Source: UBA1672 sp046542355 (GTDB lineage: Bacteria; Pseudomonadota; Alphaproteobacteria; Micavibrionales; Micavibrionaceae). Taken from it: a stretch of 19,211 nucleotides of DNA. A model generated the notes under the pieces. That model had not been told where the DNA came from. It did no database searches and was given only the letters and a program-made list of their open reading frames with translations. Position 1 is the stretch's first letter. Each line of letters opens with the position of its first letter. The stretch is taken from the NCBI GenBank assembly GCA_046542355.1, contig JBKHBN010000033.1, positions 1-19,211 of the forward strand, given 5' to 3'. Both the position numbers and the translations under genes were made by a program. Positions 1 to 7,091 of the stretch are shown in pieces.

Positions 1-14
1 AGACCAACATCAAT

Positions 15-953
15 CTATAATCTCATCCCCATACACCACTTTTGGCCATAGCTCAAATCCAGCCGTGACATATCTAGAAGCTGTGTCGTCAGACGCGACA
101 TTGAATCTATATCTTGACGCAGGCGGCGTACAGTTTCTCCGTCTTCAAAAGAATCAACGTGTGAGCGCAAAATGCTAAGAGGCGTGCGTAACTCATGGGC
201 GGCATTGGCGACAAATTCGCGCTGGGTTTCTATACTGTGTTCCAGCCGCGACAAAGCATTGTTCATAGCCTGCAACAGAGGTTTGATTTCCAGAGGCATT
301 CCTGTTTCCGGTAAACGCACATCCATGCGTTTGAAAGATATGGCATTTGCTTTTTCAGACGCTATGCGCACCGGTTTCAGACTTTGCCGTATCGTCCAGT
401 ATATCACGGCAATTAACATCAGCAGGAACGGCGGACCGAATATCAAAATCCGGTGCAAAAAATCCTCCAGCAAAAGGCTGGGGAAAGCCTTCGCGGATTC
501 CTCACTCTGTGCAACCTGAACGATGTATAGTTTATCTTTATGTTGATCAACAACTGTACTGCCAAGGAATTCCGTTCCGTTTTTACCGGTAAAGTCAAAA
601 AAACTTTCTTTTTCGTTTTCAGATTTGTTGGCGGGGAAGAGGTTCGTGTAGGCTACAGGAGATGTGAAGATAATCTCGCCGCTTACGTTCCTGACTACGT
701 ATTGGTGCAGCTCTTTGGCTTCGGCATAAAATTGCCTCTCATCTTCCGGCAGATCTAGATATGGCGTATTTTCTTCTGTTGTCTCTATGTAGGACGCGAT
801 ATCACGCGCTTCGTCCACAATGTTACGGTTGCGCAGGATCAAAAGCGTCTGACTGAGCTGGACATAGACAACTAAGCTGATAATCAGAGCAAAAAGAACA
901 GTTGCCAAGATAATACGAGATATAACGAGGGATTGTAGAGATTTATCAGCCAT
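15..953 (-). CDS. Sensor histidine kinase, frame ends before the ATPase domain
   Basis: Inner-membrane sensor kinase of a two-component pair with the response regulator gene just upstream. The 312 residues show a first membrane segment (about 11-37), a periplasmic sensor region (about 38-165), a second membrane segment (about 168-187), a HAMP-like linker, and the dimerisation/phospho-acceptor domain with the H-box HELRTPL (His253). The frame then ends in about a dozen residues unlike a kinase and a TAG stop. The N, G1, F and G2 boxes needed to bind ATP are absent; family members usually exceed 430 residues. The ATG overlaps the regulator's stop by 8 bases, so translation is probably coupled. 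A frameshift, an insertion or a true truncation could explain the early stop. The other two frames in the last 60 bases also close quickly and show no obvious kinase sequence. The gene as seen should not autophosphorylate. Confidence 0.85.
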   Translation of the reverse strand: MADKSLQSLVISRIILATVLFALIISLVVYVQLSQTLLILRNRNIVDEARDIASYIETTEENTPYLDLPEDERQFYAEAKELHQYVVRNVSGEIIFTSPVAYTNLFPANKSENEKESFFDFTGKNGTEFLGSTVVDQHKDKLYIVQVAQSEESAKAFPSLLLEDFLHRILIFGPPFLLMLIAVIYWTIRQSLKPVRIASEKANAISFKRMDVRLPETGMPLEIKPLLQAMNNALSRLEHSIETQREFVANAAHELRTPLSILRSHVDSFEDGETVRRLRQDIDSMSRLTTQLLDMSRLDLSYGQKWCMGMRL

Positions 954-1635
954 GCTCGCCGTGCCCGATTTCGCGCATCATATAGCCGACGTCCCGGAGC
1001 GTGTGAACTTCAACATCTGCTTCGCTATCTTCAAGCTTGCGGCGTAAACGATGTACCAGCACCTCAATAGCGTTTGCCGAACCCGCTTCGCCATAACTAT
1101 ATAGTCGTGACTCAATCGAGGACTTGGGTAATACACTATTAATGTTGCGCATGAACTGCTCGGTGAGATCTGTTTCACGCCGGGAGAGATCAAGTGTGCG
1201 ACCACTAACTTTAAGTTGACGTGTTTCGGCGTTAAAAATCAAGTTTCCTGCCTCCAGAACCGTCCCCAACGCTTGTCCGGGACGGCGTAGCAGAGCATGA
1301 ACACGGGCTGTTAGTTCCTCCATATCAAACGGCTTGACCAGATAATCATCCGCACCGCTGTTCAGGCCACGTACACGGTCGTCCAGACCATCCCGGGCTG
1401 TGACAATCAAAACCGGAATGTTTTCACGGGCATGCCGTAAATTGCGCAATATGCCCATACCATCCCTGTCGGGCAGGCCAAGATCAAGAACCACGGCATC
1501 GTAATCCTGGGTACCAAGCGTTGCCTCTGCGTCTTGTGCATCCGTAACGTGATCAAGCTCAAATCCAGCTTTGTACAATCCGTCACGCATAAATTCTGCA
1601 AGGCGGTCATTGTCTTCAACCAATAATAATCTCAT
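946..1635 (-). CDS. OmpR/PhoB-family response regulator
   Basis: Cytoplasmic DNA-binding response regulator, 229 residues, the normal length. The receiver domain (1-118) has the acidic pair Glu8-Asp9, phospho-acceptor Asp51, Thr79 and Lys101. The C-terminal winged helix (about 130-226) ends in the typical recognition helix and hairpin (VHRLRRKL, then TLRDVGYMM). It resembles the QseB/TctD/BasR branch. I chose the ATG at 1635 because the family starts MRLLLVEDN and an AAGGAAGAG ribosome site lies just upstream. A longer in-frame TTG start at 1668 overlaps the CBS gene's stop but has no ribosome site. The gene lies between the CBS gene and the histidine kinase, all in one direction, and probably controls this operon through the box at 2182-2199. 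Confidence 0.92.
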   Translation of the reverse strand: MRLLLVEDNDRLAEFMRDGLYKAGFELDHVTDAQDAEATLGTQDYDAVVLDLGLPDRDGMGILRNLRHARENIPVLIVTARDGLDDRVRGLNSGADDYLVKPFDMEELTARVHALLRRPGQALGTVLEAGNLIFNAETRQLKVSGRTLDLSRRETDLTEQFMRNINSVLPKSSIESRLYSYGEAGSANAIEVLVHRLRRKLEDSEADVEVHTLRDVGYMMREIGHGEHG

Positions 1636-1664
1636 AAAGCTCTTCCTTTTGAACTTGTTTTCAG

Positions 1665-2132
1665 TCAACAGTCAGCGCATCGTCCGTAGGGTTCACGAAA
1701 CATGTCTTCCATAACCTTGTTTTTTCGGCTTTCCTTTTTCAGATCGCTGGCAATGTCCTTGCGCAAGTCATATTCTGCCAGAATACCGACCATCTGGCCA
1801 TTTTCAACCACAGGCAGATGGCTGTAACCTTCATGGCACATCAAATAATAGGCTTCTTTCAAGCCGGAGGATGCGGAGATCACCAAGGGATCAACTGTCA
1901 TAACCGAACCTACAGGGGTTTTGCGCGGGTTCACATTATGCCGTATGACCCTCTTCATAAAATCGCTTCGTGTAAACAATCCTGTGAACTCACCGTTAAC
2001 GGTCACACCTATGGCATGACGACAGTAACGATCCATTAGCTCGACAGCCTCCAAAACCGTTTTGCGACTGTCAATCGTCAATGCCGCATCATTGGCGGTA
2101 ATATTGCGAGTATTTTTACGGACTGCTATCAT
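1665..2132 (-). CDS. Two-CBS-domain protein
   Basis: Small cytoplasmic protein of 155 residues made almost wholly of two CBS domains (about 10-65 and 72-130, the second with HLPVVENGQMVGILAEYDL). Paired CBS domains bind adenine nucleotides and act as energy or redox sensors. Stand-alone versions like this one often regulate partner proteins, but the partner here is unknown. The C-terminal tail is charged and ends in a Cys-rich CADC. I prefer the ATG at 2132, preceded by AAAAGGGA at good spacing. The ATG six codons upstream (2150) is in frame but has no visible ribosome site. It is the first gene of the operon with the response regulator and kinase, and its stop is about 30 bases before the regulator's ATG. 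Confidence 0.88.
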   Translation of the reverse strand: MIAVRKNTRNITANDAALTIDSRKTVLEAVELMDRYCRHAIGVTVNGEFTGLFTRSDFMKRVIRHNVNPRKTPVGSVMTVDPLVISASSGLKEAYYLMCHEGYSHLPVVENGQMVGILAEYDLRKDIASDLKKESRKNKVMEDMFREPYGRCADC

Positions 2133-2181
2133 TTTTAAATCCCTTTTCATATGTGTTGTCAGTTAATGGTGCGAGGGAGAG

Positions 2182-2199
2182 CTTACAATTACCTTACAG
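2182..2199 (-). promoter_or_regulatory. Candidate response-regulator box (11-bp direct repeat)
   Basis: CTTACA occurs at 2182-2187 and again at 2193-2198, exactly 11 bases apart (TGTAAG-n5-TGTAAG on the minus strand). Two same-direction half-sites one helical turn apart are the known footprint of OmpR/PhoB-type dimers, especially the QseB/PmrA branch. The box lies 50-67 bases upstream of the CBS gene's ATG, so autoregulation of this operon by its own regulator is the simple inference. No strong -10 hexamer was found downstream of it. Confidence 0.5.
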
Positions 2200-2582
2200 G
2201 AAAAAATTTAAGCATTTTTATGATGCGTATGTCGAAAAAACCTTCTGTTCTAGCGCTTGTAAATACACAAATTATGCCGCCCATTAAATCACCATTCCAG
2301 CAGTCTTCTCTGCTGTTTATCCTAAAACCTGCAATGCTTTAATCTCAATATGCCACCCTAAATAACTTTACTTATTTATATCAGTGCTTTAATTTTTAAA
2401 TCAGCTTAATGATGTAGTTGTTTCGCCGGGTTGATTTTGACGCTATTAAAGTTTGAAATAATTAACAGGCGCATTTCCGGTTTTTTTAGCAGTAAATTTC
2501 CCCTGAAACAAGGGCATCAAGCCCTGTTTCTCTGAAAACATTAGGCTATAATAAGGGCTTATAATGCTTTAATATTCTAAAT
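2200..2582. other. AT-rich intergenic region, no gene seen
   Basis: About 380 bases with no supportable coding frame on either strand. It holds the upstream flank of the CBS operon, a strong hairpin at 2505-2530, and two TATAAT hexamers (2547-2552 and 2560-2565) that could be -10 elements for the truncated kinase gene at 2583. Neither hexamer has a convincing -35 at 16-18 bases, so no promoter is called. Confidence 0.6.
2505..2530. repeat. Imperfect inverted repeat (hairpin)
   Basis: The arms GAAAC(A)AGGGC and GCCCTGTTTC pair over ten base pairs with one bulged A and a five-base loop. No run of T follows on either strand, so it is not a typical intrinsic terminator. It may be a protein-binding dyad or an RNA leader structure upstream of the kinase gene remnant. 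Confidence 0.5.
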
Positions 2583-2723
2583 ATGCGAAACACCGTCATT
2601 TATTTAATTGGATTTCCTGGCACAGGGAAATATACGATCGCAAAGAAAATTGAGAGGTGGTCCCAGGAATTCGGACAGTGTGTTAAGCTACTTATTATGA
2701 CCAAAGGAGGGTCATTGATATGA
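2583..2723 (+). pseudogene. 5' fragment of a P-loop kinase-like gene, cut by an IS3 element
   Basis: The ATG at 2583 opens a short frame whose first 24 residues form a beta-strand and Walker A loop, IGFPGTGKYTIA. This is the N terminus of a nucleotide-binding protein of the AAA_33/shikimate-kinase-like P-loop class, normally near 180-200 residues. After about residue 25 (base 2657) the sequence is the end of an insertion element, and the frame stops at 2723 without Walker B or any further kinase sequence. No downstream part of the gene exists in this window, so the remainder was deleted along with the other end of the element. The frame's stop overlaps the transposase ATG. The original substrate cannot be told from this fragment. 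Confidence 0.7.
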
Positions 2724-2982
2724 GTAGATTAAGGAAAAATTATCCGGCCAACTTTAAGGCAAAAGTCGCATTGGCAGCGTTGCGAGAAGATGCTCCGGTA
2801 TCGGAGCTTGCGATAAAATACGGGGTTCATGCGACGGTGGTCCACCGTTGGAAGAAAGAGGCTCTGGCGTCAATGGAGGCTGGTTTTTCAGGGAAGCTTG
2901 AAAAGGCTGCCACCGACCACGAGGCGCAGATCAAAGAGCTTCATGCAAAGATCGGGCAGCAAAGCGTGGAACTGGATTTTTT
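2658..2982 (+). mobile_element. IS3-family element, left-end remnant
   Basis: The left end appears to begin with TGGTCCCAGGAATTCGGACAG, where the kinase frame loses its family sequence. It runs through a leader with an AAAGGAGGGTC ribosome site and about 88 codons of orfA. It stops abruptly near 2982, where the sequence becomes phage tail DNA read on the other strand. There is no orfB (DDE integrase) and no right inverted repeat. The exact left boundary is inferred from loss of kinase coding sense, because no second end is present to compare. Confidence 0.7.
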
Positions 2983-3055
2983 AGAATGTGGCTGCGTCCC
3001 GGTGAGGTCTGGATTAGATCTCCAGCCTTTAAAACGCCAACCGCATCCGGTGTGA
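2720..3055 (+). pseudogene. IS3-family OrfA, 3'-truncated and fused to phage DNA
   Basis: OrfA of IS3-family elements is a helix-turn-helix protein that binds the element's ends and, with OrfB by frameshifting, forms the transposase. Residues 1-88 match the family: a helix-turn-helix (YPANFKAKVALAALRED through YGVHATVVHRWKKEAL) followed by a leucine-zipper-like helix (HEAQIKELHAKIGQQSVELDFL). Normally a few residues and the frameshift site follow. Here the frame crosses into foreign DNA at about 2983 and adds some 24 unrelated residues before stopping. A strong GGAGG-type ribosome site supports the ATG. It is not functional without orfB. Confidence 0.8.
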
Positions 3056-3380
3056 AGCCGGACAAGGACAGCGCATTGCCCGTCCCGCCGTCAAGCTGCG
3101 GCGTTCCCGCCAAGGATCCCCGTGCTTTAAGACGGCGGAAGTCCGGCAACAAAACCTTGCCCACCAGTCCAGCCAGCGCGGCAATCAGGGCATCCAGACG
3201 CCGGGAATCCACATCGCCCCGGACAAGCTGGAGCTGCGACACCCACCGCGCGCCATCCCGTTCCACCACCTGCACGTCCCCGGAAAGCGGGCTTTCAAAC
3301 TGCGTCGTATTGGTGCGGAGATAAAAAGACTGCGTCGCCGGACGCAGGTCCAGTGGCCAGGTGAGGGTTGTTTGATTCAT
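2931..3380 (-). CDS. Phage minor tail protein fragment with chimeric C terminus
   Basis: The frame starts MNQTTLTWPLDLRPATQSFY, typical of a small phage tail protein of alphaproteobacterial prophages encoded downstream of the tape measure. About 132 residues look genuine: beta-rich, with DVQVVERDGARWVSQLQLV and LKAGDLIQTSPGR near the end. From about base 2983 the frame reads backwards through IS3 orfA, so the last 17 or so residues are junk. The intact protein would probably be longer. No clear ribosome site precedes the ATG at 3380, perhaps because the plus-strand insert displaced the original upstream sequence. The exact tail role is not established; a part in tail assembly downstream of the tape measure is inferred from position. 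Confidence 0.65.
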   Translation of the reverse strand: MNQTTLTWPLDLRPATQSFYLRTNTTQFESPLSGDVQVVERDGARWVSQLQLVRGDVDSRRLDALIAALAGLVGKVLLPDFRRLKARGSLAGTPQLDGGTGNALSLSGFTPDAVGVLKAGDLIQTSPGRSHILKNPVPRFAARSLHEAL

Positions 3381-3405
3381 GGCAGATGATCATTAATCAA
3401 AAAGC

Positions 3406-3434
3406 TTGAAATTTTCACCGAAACATATTATTAT
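3406..3434 (+). promoter_or_regulatory. Sigma70-type promoter for the 3461 gene
   Basis: TTGAAA at 3406-3411 and TATTAT at 3429-3434 are separated by 17 bases, close to consensus at both hexamers and at ideal spacing. Transcription would start near 3441, leaving a leader of about 20 bases that contains the AGGGGG ribosome site. A private promoter in the opposite direction to the tail operon is what a moron gene carries. Confidence 0.6.
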
Positions 3435-3460
3435 TACGGAAATAAACAGGGGGCGTTTTT

Positions 3461-4738
3461 ATGACACAAGAATCTGTCTGGGGTGGCGTATCTGATCCTT
3501 CTTCTCATAACGAAGAAAGTTTTCGTTATTTGATACATGCATTCAATCCTTTCGTAAGTTCCAGTATGAGGCTAATAAATGCCCAACATGCTTTGGCAAA
3601 ACAACAGAATGGGCGGAATTGGAAAGTAGACCCCTCGCATGGAGATCAGACCATTAACCTCTATGAACAGCCAGAGCGTGTGTTAGAACGCGTTTCTTTG
3701 AGCATGTCTTTAATCGACCAAGATCATACCGGAACGTGGGGCGATGGTGGTATTATAATCGAAGTTCCAGAAAAAAACATAGTCGCAACAAGCAATACCG
3801 ATATGGGGTCGATGAACAGCGATCCGGACTTTTTGCGGTCACAATTTGCGTGCAGTGCCAAATACAGTGGCGATGGGTTAATGCAAGTAACTGCGCCTAT
3901 CATGTACAACGAAGTCGTCGCATTCGCAAATGTTGATGGAAGCAAAATTGCACTCAAAGGTTTTTTTTATAAAACAGACCGACATGGCGAACCCTTGAAT
4001 GAAATCATCGCCAGACAAATGGAAATGCATGCCTCCCGGCTTGGCTTGCCAGTTGTGAAAGTCCAAACTCCGGGAATGTTTCCTAAAAATGAAATCAAAC
4101 AAGAAGGCGATAACAATGAGAAAATCGCTGTTCATTTGGATGGATGCCGTTATTTGTTAGCAGGCTATGATGACAGAAATTTCAAAGTTGTTGATGGGGA
4201 ACGCATGGACTTTGCTGCTCCCCAGGACATGGAAAAAGTCCTCTCTTTCTTAAAAGATAATGGCTATGATGATTCCTCTCTGAATGAAATTCGTGAAGCA
4301 CATGCTTTTGCAGATCAGGAGCGTCAGAAAGCGAAAGTTACCTTTGATGATCACGGTAATGTTGAAAGTGTTAAAAAGAAAGAGGGATATGGCAGATCCC
4401 AGACCGAATATGTCGTAACCTTCGGAGGCGACGCTCGGAGAGTGAATGTCGAAGAGGAAATAAAAAAATTACAAGAAAGTATGTTTGGTAACGGCATGAG
4501 AATACAATCCTTTGATGATAACAATCATTATAGCCCCATGAGCAGACAGCAGGTAGAAGGATTGATTTCAGAAGCATGTGAAACTCTCTCTGAAGAAGAC
4601 AGGCAAAAGGTAACTGAATGGGCCAGCAAAATACTGCCGGATGTCGAACAAAAAAGTCAACAAGCATATGGCCGTCGTTTCGATACTTTTGGTTCTGGTA
4701 GATCAACGCCTTCTTTTGATAAGTTTATTCATTCATAA
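3461..4738 (+). CDS. Unrecognised 425-residue protein, moron-like
   Basis: I do not recognise this gene. It starts with ATG after AACAGGGGGCG, a strong ribosome site, and has its own promoter at 3406-3434. The protein is soluble, with no signal peptide or membrane segment, acidic and slightly AT-rich compared with the phage genes beside it. Residues 75-200 look like a compact beta-rich domain: RVSLSMSLIDQ, then WGDGGIIIEVPEKNIVATS, then MYNEVVAFANVDG and KGFFYKTDRHG. The S-M-S at 81-83, the strand after it and the N-E-V-V at 150-153 loosely recall the R/S-x-S/E pattern of ADP-ribosyltransferase folds; this is a weak inference. Residues 285-425 are charged and helical. It ends 6 bases from the convergent tape measure stop and lies inside a phage tail operon in opposite orientation, so it may be a lysogenic-conversion, immunity or effector gene. 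Confidence 0.8.
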   Translation: MTQESVWGGVSDPSSHNEESFRYLIHAFNPFVSSSMRLINAQHALAKQQNGRNWKVDPSHGDQTINLYEQPERVLERVSLSMSLIDQDHTGTWGDGGIIIEVPEKNIVATSNTDMGSMNSDPDFLRSQFACSAKYSGDGLMQVTAPIMYNEVVAFANVDGSKIALKGFFYKTDRHGEPLNEIIARQMEMHASRLGLPVVKVQTPGMFPKNEIKQEGDNNEKIAVHLDGCRYLLAGYDDRNFKVVDGERMDFAAPQDMEKVLSFLKDNGYDDSSLNEIREAHAFADQERQKAKVTFDDHGNVESVKKKEGYGRSQTEYVVTFGGDARRVNVEEEIKKLQESMFGNGMRIQSFDDNNHYSPMSRQQVEGLISEACETLSEEDRQKVTEWASKILPDVEQKSQQAYGRRFDTFGSGRSTPSFDKFIHS

Positions 4739-4744
4739 GACTTC

Positions 4745-6940
4745 TCAATCAAACCGTCCACCCCGCCTGTGCCACATATCGACGACTTCGGAACGGGCCG
4801 CCGAGACGCTCGTTCTGACAATGCCCGGTACGCGGGCGCTCAAAGCCCTGTCTACGGCCACTTCGACTTGCCGGGACGTGGCTGCCGGGTCGGATGATCC
4901 CCGCGCATCGACCGTGACGGCATAGGTCGGATTGTTTCCGGTGGCCTCGACGCCAAGCTTGCCGCTTGGCAGGCGGCGCAGCGGCATGATCGCTTCCGGT
5001 CCGGCTTCTCCCATCAACCCCATGCCGTTTGCCATGGGGAAGATCGTCGGTTTTCCGACAATCCCGCCCTTGGCATAGGCCGTGATCTGTTGACCATTAC
5101 GAAAAGCAGCGCCATCAGCAAACAGGCCGCCGAAGAAACCGCCGCCACTGTTGCCGCTTTGCCCACCACCAAAAATACTGCTGATCAGGCCGCTTAATCC
5201 TTGTGCGAGCGGCCCGGTGATCTGGGTACGGACAAGCAGCCGGGCGACATCCTCCAAAATGCTGTCGACCAGCTCTTTAAATTCAAATTTGCCTGTGGTG
5301 GTGGCCTTGACCAGCGCATCTTCCAGCCCTTGCATGGCATTGGTGACCAAGCGCTCGACATTTGCCGCCATGTCTGTGGCCTCGCTGGCATATTTATCAA
5401 GCGCACGAACGGCGCCATCGAACCATTTGTCACTGGCGGCAACCAGCTCTTCATAAGCCTTCTTCCCGGCAGCTTCGAATTCTTCAAGGCTGATCGATCC
5501 TTCTTTAAGAAGCTCGTTCAGTTCCTCCATCCGCTCATTATATTTATCCTGAGCGGAGATATTCTCATCCGTGATTTTCTTGATCTCTTCGATCAATTCT
5601 TTCTTGCGCTGCTCGACCCGCTTTTCTTCCTCCTTGGCATCGCGCAGACGGTAATACTCTTCGACCAACCGCTGGATTTCCTGTCCCTCGCGAGTTTTCA
5701 GATCAACGCCAGCTGATTGCAGCTGGTTATAAAGCTCCTGCGTTTTTTCATCGCGCAGAAGCTGCTCATTCCGGAATTTAAGCGCCTGCGTGACCTGTTC
5801 AATTTTCTGCCGCTCTTTTTCCAGCTGCTTGATGATCTCTTTTTCAGCCTTTGTCGGGCCGCTTTTGGCATCGCGTTCCTGCTGGACACGTTCTTGCTCA
5901 GCTTTTGACCGAGCAATCTCCGCATCCCGCTGCAGTTTTTGGATCCGCTCTTCTTGCGCCCGCAGTGCTTTTATGGATTCTTCTGACGGGCCAAAATCAA
6001 ATGTGGCGACCAGCTGCCGCGCATTATCAGCAATCGCCGCGTCCACGGCATCGGCAAGGCGTGTAATACCTTGCTGGGCTTTCAGCTCAACACCGGGCAG
6101 CAAATTTATAATGCCAACCGCGCCATCATAAATCGTTTCCAGTGAGCGTAGTACGCCGTGCGCCAAACCGAGAATAGATGTTTGCACAACCAGATAGGCG
6201 GCCTTGATACCGCGCCCGGCGATAAAGGCGGTTTTCTCGACAATGCCTGTGGCCTCGGCAAAAGCCATTTGTCCGGTAACGGCTTTGGACGCCACACCGA
6301 TGCTGGTGGCCATGCCGGATGTCAGCTCCGCCAGAAAATCAATAATCCCGCTTTCACCAATCGTTCGTGCCAGCTCCACCCAGGCATTATTGAGCTTTGC
6401 CAGTGATCCGCTGATAGTACCGTCCAGTTTGGCAGCGGCACCATCATAGGACTCCAGCGCCTTCACCAGCGTGGTAGCAAACATTTCTGCCGTCACTTCG
6501 CCGGAATTCACAAGACGGCGGAAACCCCCAGCGGATAACCCGGCGGCTTTATCCAGCTCCTGCAACAGGCCAGGCAGCGGCTCGACCACCTGATTAAGCT
6601 CCTCCGCCCGCAGTGTGCCGGAGCTTAAACCCTGCGAGAGACCAAACAGAACGCGGTCAATATCGGGGCCGCTGGCACCAAGCTGGGCGGCGGCGTTCAC
6701 CAGACCTTCGGAAAGCTGGTTGACTTGCTCGCGGTTCAAAATTCCGCTGTTTTGCAATACGAGCAGCCGCGCATAACCATCGGACAGCGTTTCGATACCG
6801 ACATTCAGCTCATCGGCTTTGCTCTTCAGATAGTCCTGCGTATTGGCGTAATCTTCGGCACTGCTGGTGAGGGATCGTAAGCGAATATCCAGTTTTTCAA
6901 AGGTCTGGATATTGCGAAAGATCGAGCTTGCTGATGCTGC
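4745..6940 (-). CDS. Phage tail tape measure protein, 5'-truncated
   Basis: The tape measure protein sets tail length in siphophages and is threaded through the tail tube. The frame is open from about 6976. Phage-like sequence starts near 6940 with FRNIQTFEKLDIRLRSLTSS, then LKSKADELNVGIETLSDGY, then the lambda-type N-terminal tape measure domain (VNQLSEGLVNAAAQLGASG, RAEELNQVVEPLPGLLQEL). Counting from a TTG at 6757, hydrophobic helices follow at 135-225, a long coiled coil at about 255-440, and the glycine-rich C terminus with AKGGIVGKP and GEAGPEAIMPL, a hallmark of these proteins. No ATG or GTG exists between the junction and 6757, and TTG 6757 would cut the N-terminal domain, so the true start has been lost. 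At about 730 remaining codons it is still most of a typical protein. It is probably not expressed. Confidence 0.85.
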   Translation of the reverse strand, partial: AASASSIFRNIQTFEKLDIRLRSLTSSAEDYANTQDYLKSKADELNVGIETLSDGYARLLVLQNSGILNREQVNQLSEGLVNAAAQLGASGPDIDRVLFGLSQGLSSGTLRAEELNQVVEPLPGLLQELDKAAGLSAGGFRRLVNSGEVTAEMFATTLVKALESYDGAAAKLDGTISGSLAKLNNAWVELARTIGESGIIDFLAELTSGMATSIGVASKAVTGQMAFAEATGIVEKTAFIAGRGIKAAYLVVQTSILGLAHGVLRSLETIYDGAVGIINLLPGVELKAQQGITRLADAVDAAIADNARQLVATFDFGPSEESIKALRAQEERIQKLQRDAEIARSKAEQERVQQERDAKSGPTKAEKEIIKQLEKERQKIEQVTQALKFRNEQLLRDEKTQELYNQLQSAGVDLKTREGQEIQRLVEEYYRLRDAKEEEKRVEQRKKELIEEIKKITDENISAQDKYNERMEELNELLKEGSISLEEFEAAGKKAYEELVAASDKWFDGAVRALDKYASEATDMAANVERLVTNAMQGLEDALVKATTTGKFEFKELVDSILEDVARLLVRTQITGPLAQGLSGLISSIFGGGQSGNSGGGFFGGLFADGAAFRNGQQITAYAKGGIVGKPTIFPMANGMGLMGEAGPEAIMPLRRLPSGKLGVEATGNNPTYAVTVDARGSSDPAATSRQVEVAVDRALSARVPGIVRTSVSAARSEVVDMWHRRGGRFD

Positions 6941-6944
6941 CGCC

Positions 6945-7091
6945 GCATTCGCCGGATATGAAACGCCGGAAACCTATCCTTTTGACCCTTCGTTGTTTCC
7001 CGGATATTCTCATACCAATACGAATGATGACGAAAGCGCGCTCGATGAGCACTGCCGCTTTGCAACATGGGTTTTCAGGCTAAAGAAATGA
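6945..7091 (+). pseudogene. C-terminal fragment of an unrecognised gene upstream of alkB-like gene
   Basis: About 48 codons (roughly GYETPETYPFDPSLFPGY followed by ALDEHCRFATWVFRLKK and TGA) read like the natural C terminus of a chromosomal enzyme. Upstream of about 6945 the frame lies antisense to the tape measure gene and loses meaning. The stop codon overlaps the next gene's ATG as ATGA, a mark of an original operon. I cannot name the family. Its 5' part was removed at the phage junction, so it has neither a start nor a promoter of its own. Confidence 0.55.

Larger units (their letters stand above)
2983..6950 (-). mobile_element. Prophage tail-module remnant with an inserted plus-strand gene
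   Basis: The block holds a tape measure gene and, after a gap, a small tail gene in the same minus-strand order expected in lambda-like tail operons. Both outer ends are abrupt. At about 2983 the small tail gene runs into the IS3 remnant, and at about 6945 the tape measure runs into the 3' end of an unrelated plus-strand gene. No head, portal, lysis or integrase genes are present. The plus-strand gene at 3461-4738 interrupts the operon without damaging the end of the tape measure gene. Confidence 0.7.

Noticed and set aside
1636..1668. Longer response regulator starting at TTG 1668
   Set aside because: No ribosome site precedes it, while the ATG at 1635 has AAGGAAGAG and the canonical MRLLLVEDN start.
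2505..2530. Rho-independent terminator
   Set aside because: The hairpin is good but no T-run follows on either strand.
5201..5716. 171-codon plus-strand frame opposite the tape measure gene
   Set aside because: It is the antisense of the tape measure coiled coil, which yields a phenylalanine/leucine-rich peptide with no motif.
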